NCBI RefSeq assembly: GCF_030272615.1
Contig: NC_081407.1
Span: forward strand, 142,358,897 to 142,422,896
From: Cryptomeria japonica
Lineage: Eukaryota; Streptophyta; Pinopsida; Cupressales; Cupressaceae
Reading direction: 5' to 3'
DNA: 64,000 bases
The position numbers and the translations under genes are program-made. Of this stretch, positions 60,236-64,000 are shown in pieces. The notes under the pieces were generated by a model. The model was given only the letters and a program-made list of their open reading frames with translations, made no database searches and was not told where the DNA came from. Within the stretch, counting starts at the first letter, position 1; every line of letters starts with the position of its first letter.

Positions 60236-62383
60236 TATGATTTGATGAATTGATATGGTGTGAAACTTGATTTAGATTTGTTCAAAGTTTTCAAGTTTTT
60301 GAGATGATTTTGATTTTGATATCCATATGTTGATGAGGGAACTGATATTTGGACTTGCATTGTGTTTGACAGGAGCATCTCGGTGTAGTGCAGTAGCATG
60401 AGCAATTTCCAAGACTGCGATCATTGATACCACGATTGACACAGGGAGACAGGGATATTATTGACAGGTGTGGTTTGACCTCTTTGCTAGAGATGCCTCA
60501 GTTTATTGTAAACCAGGGTTTGTTGACAGCGTTGGTAGAAAGGTGGCATAGTGATACAAACACCTTTCAATTAGCTATAGGTGAGATGACAGTGATACCT
60601 GAGGATTGCTATCGGATTCTGCAGATTCCTGTAGTAGGTGCACTGCTACCATATGAGCAGACAGAGGAGGGTGGGATCGAGGCATTGCGCTGGATATTTC
60701 AGGATGACACCCTTTGCGGGTATGAGATCCCATGGCAAGAGTTTTTGGATTTGGATTATGCTCCCTTGCCATCAGTTCTAGCAGGTTTCATTGGTGGTTT
60801 TCTATGTCCCGACCGTAGGTCAAAGGGACTGTTCGTTGGATAGGGGTTAGTGCTGGAGGACATGGTGACGCAGGGTCATCATTTTGCATGGGGATCAGCT
60901 ATGCTGGCCCATCTATACAGGGATCTTCATGAGGTAGCGTACCTGGGATACAACAGTTCATCAGCTAGTGTGACACTTCTCCAGGTATGGGCATGGGAGC
61001 ATATTCCCACAACTAGGCCATTGGCAGATAGGGATAGGCCTGTTGGATGTGCTTATGCATATGGGTATAGGGGGATAGTTGTCCAGCGCAAGCTAGGCAA
61101 AGTAGAGCATTGGAGGAGAGTTATAGATGATATTGATATGGTCATCTAGCGACCCTATACAGGTTGTGAGGTTTGGGCTGAGGATGGGATGGAGATGCCG
61201 CATGTCTTCATGTCCAGGTATTTGATAGGGCAGACTCCCTTTGTTATAAAGAGATTTTTGCATAGTCGGGTGCTGCGATAGTATGGGCAACAATAGGGCA
61301 TACCATAGGGAGCATGCCTATATGCTCGACGGAGACAGGACATCTCAGATTAGGGTCCTACGATTGACAACACAACAGCGGTAGAGGAGTTCTTTCAGTT
61401 AGCCAGCCAGATTTGGGATTATGCCCCTGAGATCGTGGATGCAGGGATGACTCATGAGTTTGCAGGACTCTTTGTAGCATGGGCAGTAGCCAAGATATTT
61501 GATCCAGCTAAGATGATTCCAGCATTTGATGATGATGAGGAGGTAGATGAGGGAGGGGGGATGGAGGATGAGGGGATGGAGGAGATGATAGAGGAGGTGG
61601 GAGAGATCGGCGAGTAGTTAGAGGGAGATTGGAGTTGAGGAGGAGAGGAGATAGGGATGGAGACGGTGGTGGGAGGGTGATATGGGCAGAGAGAGTTGTC
61701 CGACGAGTGGTCTTGGATAGAGGGAGAGGGGGTTTGGCGATCAGAGTTGGAGAGGAGGAGCGGGTGGAGGAGGTGATAGCAATGGTTGGTGGGTATGAGG
61801 ACGTGTGATGACCAACTTAGAGGAGGAGGTCAGATGTGTTACCTCCACTAGTGCCGAGGATAGGTAGAGGGACAGGGGGTACCCCTTCACAAGTACCCTT
61901 GCAGATGCTAATTCCTATGCATGTGGAGGATGCATAGATTAGATCACTGCAGTTGTCAGTGCAGCAGTTGCAGACACAGATGTTGGCGCAGCAGCATCAG
62001 ATTACACAACTGACCACATAGTAGGATACTGCTTTGGAGCGGTTGGGTTGAGCCGAGGCTTGAGCAGAGGTGGCGGAGAGAGCAGCAACAGGTGGTCCGA
62101 TTAGAGACACCTTGAGAGAGTTGGCTTTGAGAGCCACGGAGGTAGAGTATTACATGAGACATTACGAGGATGCAATGCCTAGGGAGCTCCAGGTGCAAAG
62201 TTCCACATAGTCAAGATCTAGTCGATCTCGAGAGATTGGTTCCCGATCAGAGAGCAGAGGCGTGACAAGGCCCTCGAGACATGATCCACCTGGAGATCCA
62301 GGGGCTGGGACATCTATTGCGAGACCATCTCCCTTAGGAGATAGTCATACCTAAGAGATGTTGTCTCCATTGTATTTTTGATC

Positions 62384-63771
62384 ATTGTTTTTGTTGTACT
62401 AGGCATAGACATGACAAATATTGTATATTGATCATTTGTTGATATATATATATATATATGACACCATTTTCTTTGATCATGTGATGTGTTATGGATTTAT
62501 GCTTTCTATATGTTTTTTTTTTGCTTATTTTATGATGATGCAATGCTTAGATAGGTGTATGTGATGTGAAATGTAATGAAACGATGTAAATGCATGATAT
62601 TATGAGATGTATCGTGAAAATGAGATGTATGATATGATATGCTGTAGATGTATCTTGAAAATGAGATGTATGATATGATATGCTATGAGATGTATCTTGA
62701 AAATGAGATGTATGATATGATATGTTGTGAGATGTATCTTGATATGAAACTAATTGTAAAATGATGTGCAAATAATTTGTAAAATGATATGCAACTAATT
62801 TGTAAAATGATATGCAACTAATTTGTTTTTGAGCATCCTCATTCTGCATTTGTCATCTTGATATAGCCACATGTTATTTTGCTTTCAATATATGTATCAT
62901 GATTGAGCCTTGATTGATCTTGGGATATGTTGAAAATTTATACAAGCATAATGGTATAATTGAACCATGATGACCTGAGAAAAAATTACATGATGTTTGA
63001 TTTTGCAAGATAGCACAAGCGTCAAGGTATAATTGAACCAGGACGACCAGAGTGCGGATTGCGTATTAACAGACAAGATTAAACCATTTGTATGCGTAAA
63101 GTGGAATCATGTCTTCAGTGATGTGCTGTGAATCACGTCTCAAGACAAGTATCTACACAGTACAAATGATCGCCTCACAGACAGAAGACTAAGAAAAATA
63201 TTGGAGTTTCTTGATGTTATCTAGCTTTGAAGCATTGTGGAGAAAATTTAGAGAACCCAATAATTCAAAAAGTTCAAAAGCAAAAATAGTCAAAACTTTA
63301 TGCAAAATGCAACTTGTGATACTCAGAAAATCATCCATCACATTTCTTTTGTGATTCTTGTTTTAGCGATCAATGTTTTGCTTTGTGATTTGTGTGAGTT
63401 TTTGGGTTGTTGAATATGATGTTTTGAGTTTGCAAATAGTTTTGATGGTTTGAACATGCTGCAAGTCTTTGACAATTATTGCCCCTAGCTAAGTGTGATT
63501 ACCAAGCCATGGTGAGATGCGGTGAAAGGCTAGACGGATAAATCAGGATAGTGACTACGCTAAGTATGTCCTGAATGGATATTTGTGATAAAATATCAGG
63601 CGATGGCCGATAGTGCTTTACTACGGAGATAAGGATATGGATATAAATAGAGGAGATGTTCTTTCACAATAGCGCCTGTTACCAGGTTTTCACCAGTTGC
63701 TTTTATTGTACCTTTTTATTTGCTTTTTCTTGATTTTTTGATTTTTTGACTTTTTCCATGCATTAGACTAT
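62384..63771. other. spacer between PMD gene and pol, with tandem repeats
   Basis: No gene seen. From 62585 to 62745 there are three to four ~50-bp units with GATATGATATGCT and GAGATGTATCTTGAAAATG; from 62750 to 62830 three ~24-bp units with AACTAATTTGTAAAATGATA. The two convergent coding regions (PMD plus, pol minus) would both terminate here. Confidence 0.6.
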
Positions 63772-64000
63772 TCAAGAGTAGTATTTCTTCAGATGGATGC
63801 TATTAGTTGGTTCATCGAGCACATCTCCTTCTGAAGTTGTTAGTTGATAAGTGCCTGATCCATAGACTGATATGATGACATAGGGACCTAACCAGTTAGG
63901 TTCAAATTTCCCTTTCTTTTCTCGATCTTGTTGATTTCTAGGATTTTCCTTGAGTACTAGGTCACCAACTTAAAAAATCCAGGGAATGACTTTGTGGTTG
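63772..64000 (-). pseudogene. integrase C-terminus of the Tat-lineage element
   Basis: Minus-strand frame reading VGDLVLKENPRNQQDREKKG, KFEPNWLGPYVIISVYGSGT, YQLTTSEGDVLDEPTNSIHL and KKYYS, then TGA at 63772-63774. An in-frame TAA at 63970-63972 breaks it near the window edge. This is the C-terminal DNA-binding end of a Ty3/gypsy integrase. The GKFEPNWLGPY and LKKYY words are typical of Tat-type pol. The rest of pol lies outside the window. Confidence 0.75.

Larger units (their letters stand above)
58055..60372 (+). other. intron of the PMD gene
   Basis: 2318 bp, GTAAGT...TTTGACAG. It holds a possible solo LTR, GCGCATAG words and a 29-bp tandem repeat. The large size is compatible with a gymnosperm intron. 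Confidence 0.65.
57980..62383 (+). pseudogene. plant mobile domain (PMD) protein gene, antisense inside a Tat element
   Basis: Exon 1 (57980-58054, 25 codons, MSIPYSTHRFECVQRYRR) ends at CCG|GTAAGT. Exon 2 starts after GTTTGACAG at 60373, and the two join in phase 0. Exon 2 encodes the PMD: EQFPRLRSLIPRLTQGDRDI, LLTALVERWHSDTNTFQLAI, GEMTVIPEDCYRILQIPVVG and VTLLQVWAWEHIPTTRP. From 60373 to 61617 one frame is broken by eight TAG codons and no other stop (60394, 60841, 61147, 61279, 61294, 61306, 61351, 61615), most where Gln fits. After a frame change comes a Gln-rich coiled coil (SVQQLQTQMLAQQHQITQL) and a Ser/Arg-rich tail to TGA at 62381. PMD proteins occur as host genes (MAIN family) and as transposon cargo. 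About 695 codons, a full-length size. Confidence 0.75.
56150..64000 (-). mobile_element. Tat-lineage Ty3/gypsy element, 3' half
   Basis: On the minus strand: integrase C-terminus (64000-63772), a long spacer carrying an oppositely oriented PMD gene, a polypurine tract and a 3' LTR. The integrase end GKFEPNWLGPY...NSIHLKKYYS is characteristic of the Tat/Athila side of Ty3/gypsy, which has no chromodomain. The 5' half lies beyond the window. Extra and antisense frames between pol and the 3' LTR are known for Tat-lineage elements. Confidence 0.7.

Noticed and set aside
60373-61617. Programmed stop-codon readthrough or a TAG=Gln code in the PMD gene
   Set aside because: Nearby frameshifts and TGA/TAA stops in the tail, and the same TAG bias in dead retroelements, make decay of methylated CAG sites the simpler reading.

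Overview
The window reads as gene-poor, AT-rich nuclear DNA of a large plant genome, most likely a gymnosperm. I infer this from several generations of decayed LTR retrotransposons nested in each other, plant-type primer-binding sites (TGGTATCAGAGC, initiator tRNA-Met), chromodomain integrases, a plant mobile domain (PMD) gene, and GT-AG introns. Species cannot be named from the sequence. I found no intact host gene, tRNA, rRNA or CRISPR array; almost every coding region is broken.

Layout. 1-10.4 kb: two partial Ty3/gypsy chromovirus copies (A and B) in tandem around one LTR-like region. Copy A lost its zinc knuckle and protease in a deletion. Copy B carries a Copia-type solo LTR (8271-9727, target duplication TGGTT) and ends at 10.38 kb. 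10.5-12.7 kb: an unrecognised plus-strand gene (X1) split by a minus-strand solo LTR (11401-12332, duplication ATAGG). 14.0-34.9 kb: an unrecognised minus-strand gene (X2) cut into three pieces. One cut is a solo LTR (33535-34695). The other is a 15.7-kb Copia insertion (16075-31752, duplication CACCC). Inside that Copia element sit a non-autonomous TRIM-like LTR element (21396-22813) and a complete minus-strand chromovirus (23550-31326).

35.3-36.4 kb is a field of short TTATCCCGC / GCGGGATAA words in both orientations. 36.8-38.3 kb holds a decayed gene for an acidic coiled-coil protein. 38.3-40.4 kb is the 3' LTR end of a Tat-like element. 41.2-46.8 kb encodes a decayed DDE-type transposase with one clear intron, interrupted by a second TRIM-like copy. 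49.4-51.9 kb is a minus-strand multi-exon gene of unknown function whose exons join mostly in phase 0. 52.2-56.1 kb is a nearly 4-kb array of short palindromic GGTCCTAATA / TAATAGGACC words. The words CCCCTTAAG / CTTAAGGGG occur both here and in a second field at 47.1-48.35 kb. I propose that 41-56 kb may be one large decayed DNA transposon with two genes and two fields of short repeats.

56.15-64.0 kb is the 3' half of a minus-strand Tat-lineage Ty3/gypsy element: integrase C-terminus, polypurine tract and LTR. Between pol and the LTR lies an oppositely oriented gene with its own TATA box, a 25-codon first exon, a 2.3-kb intron and a long PMD exon. A matching TATA/short-exon/GTAAGT arrangement lies beside the 39-kb LTR, which suggests a cargo gene carried by this retroelement family.
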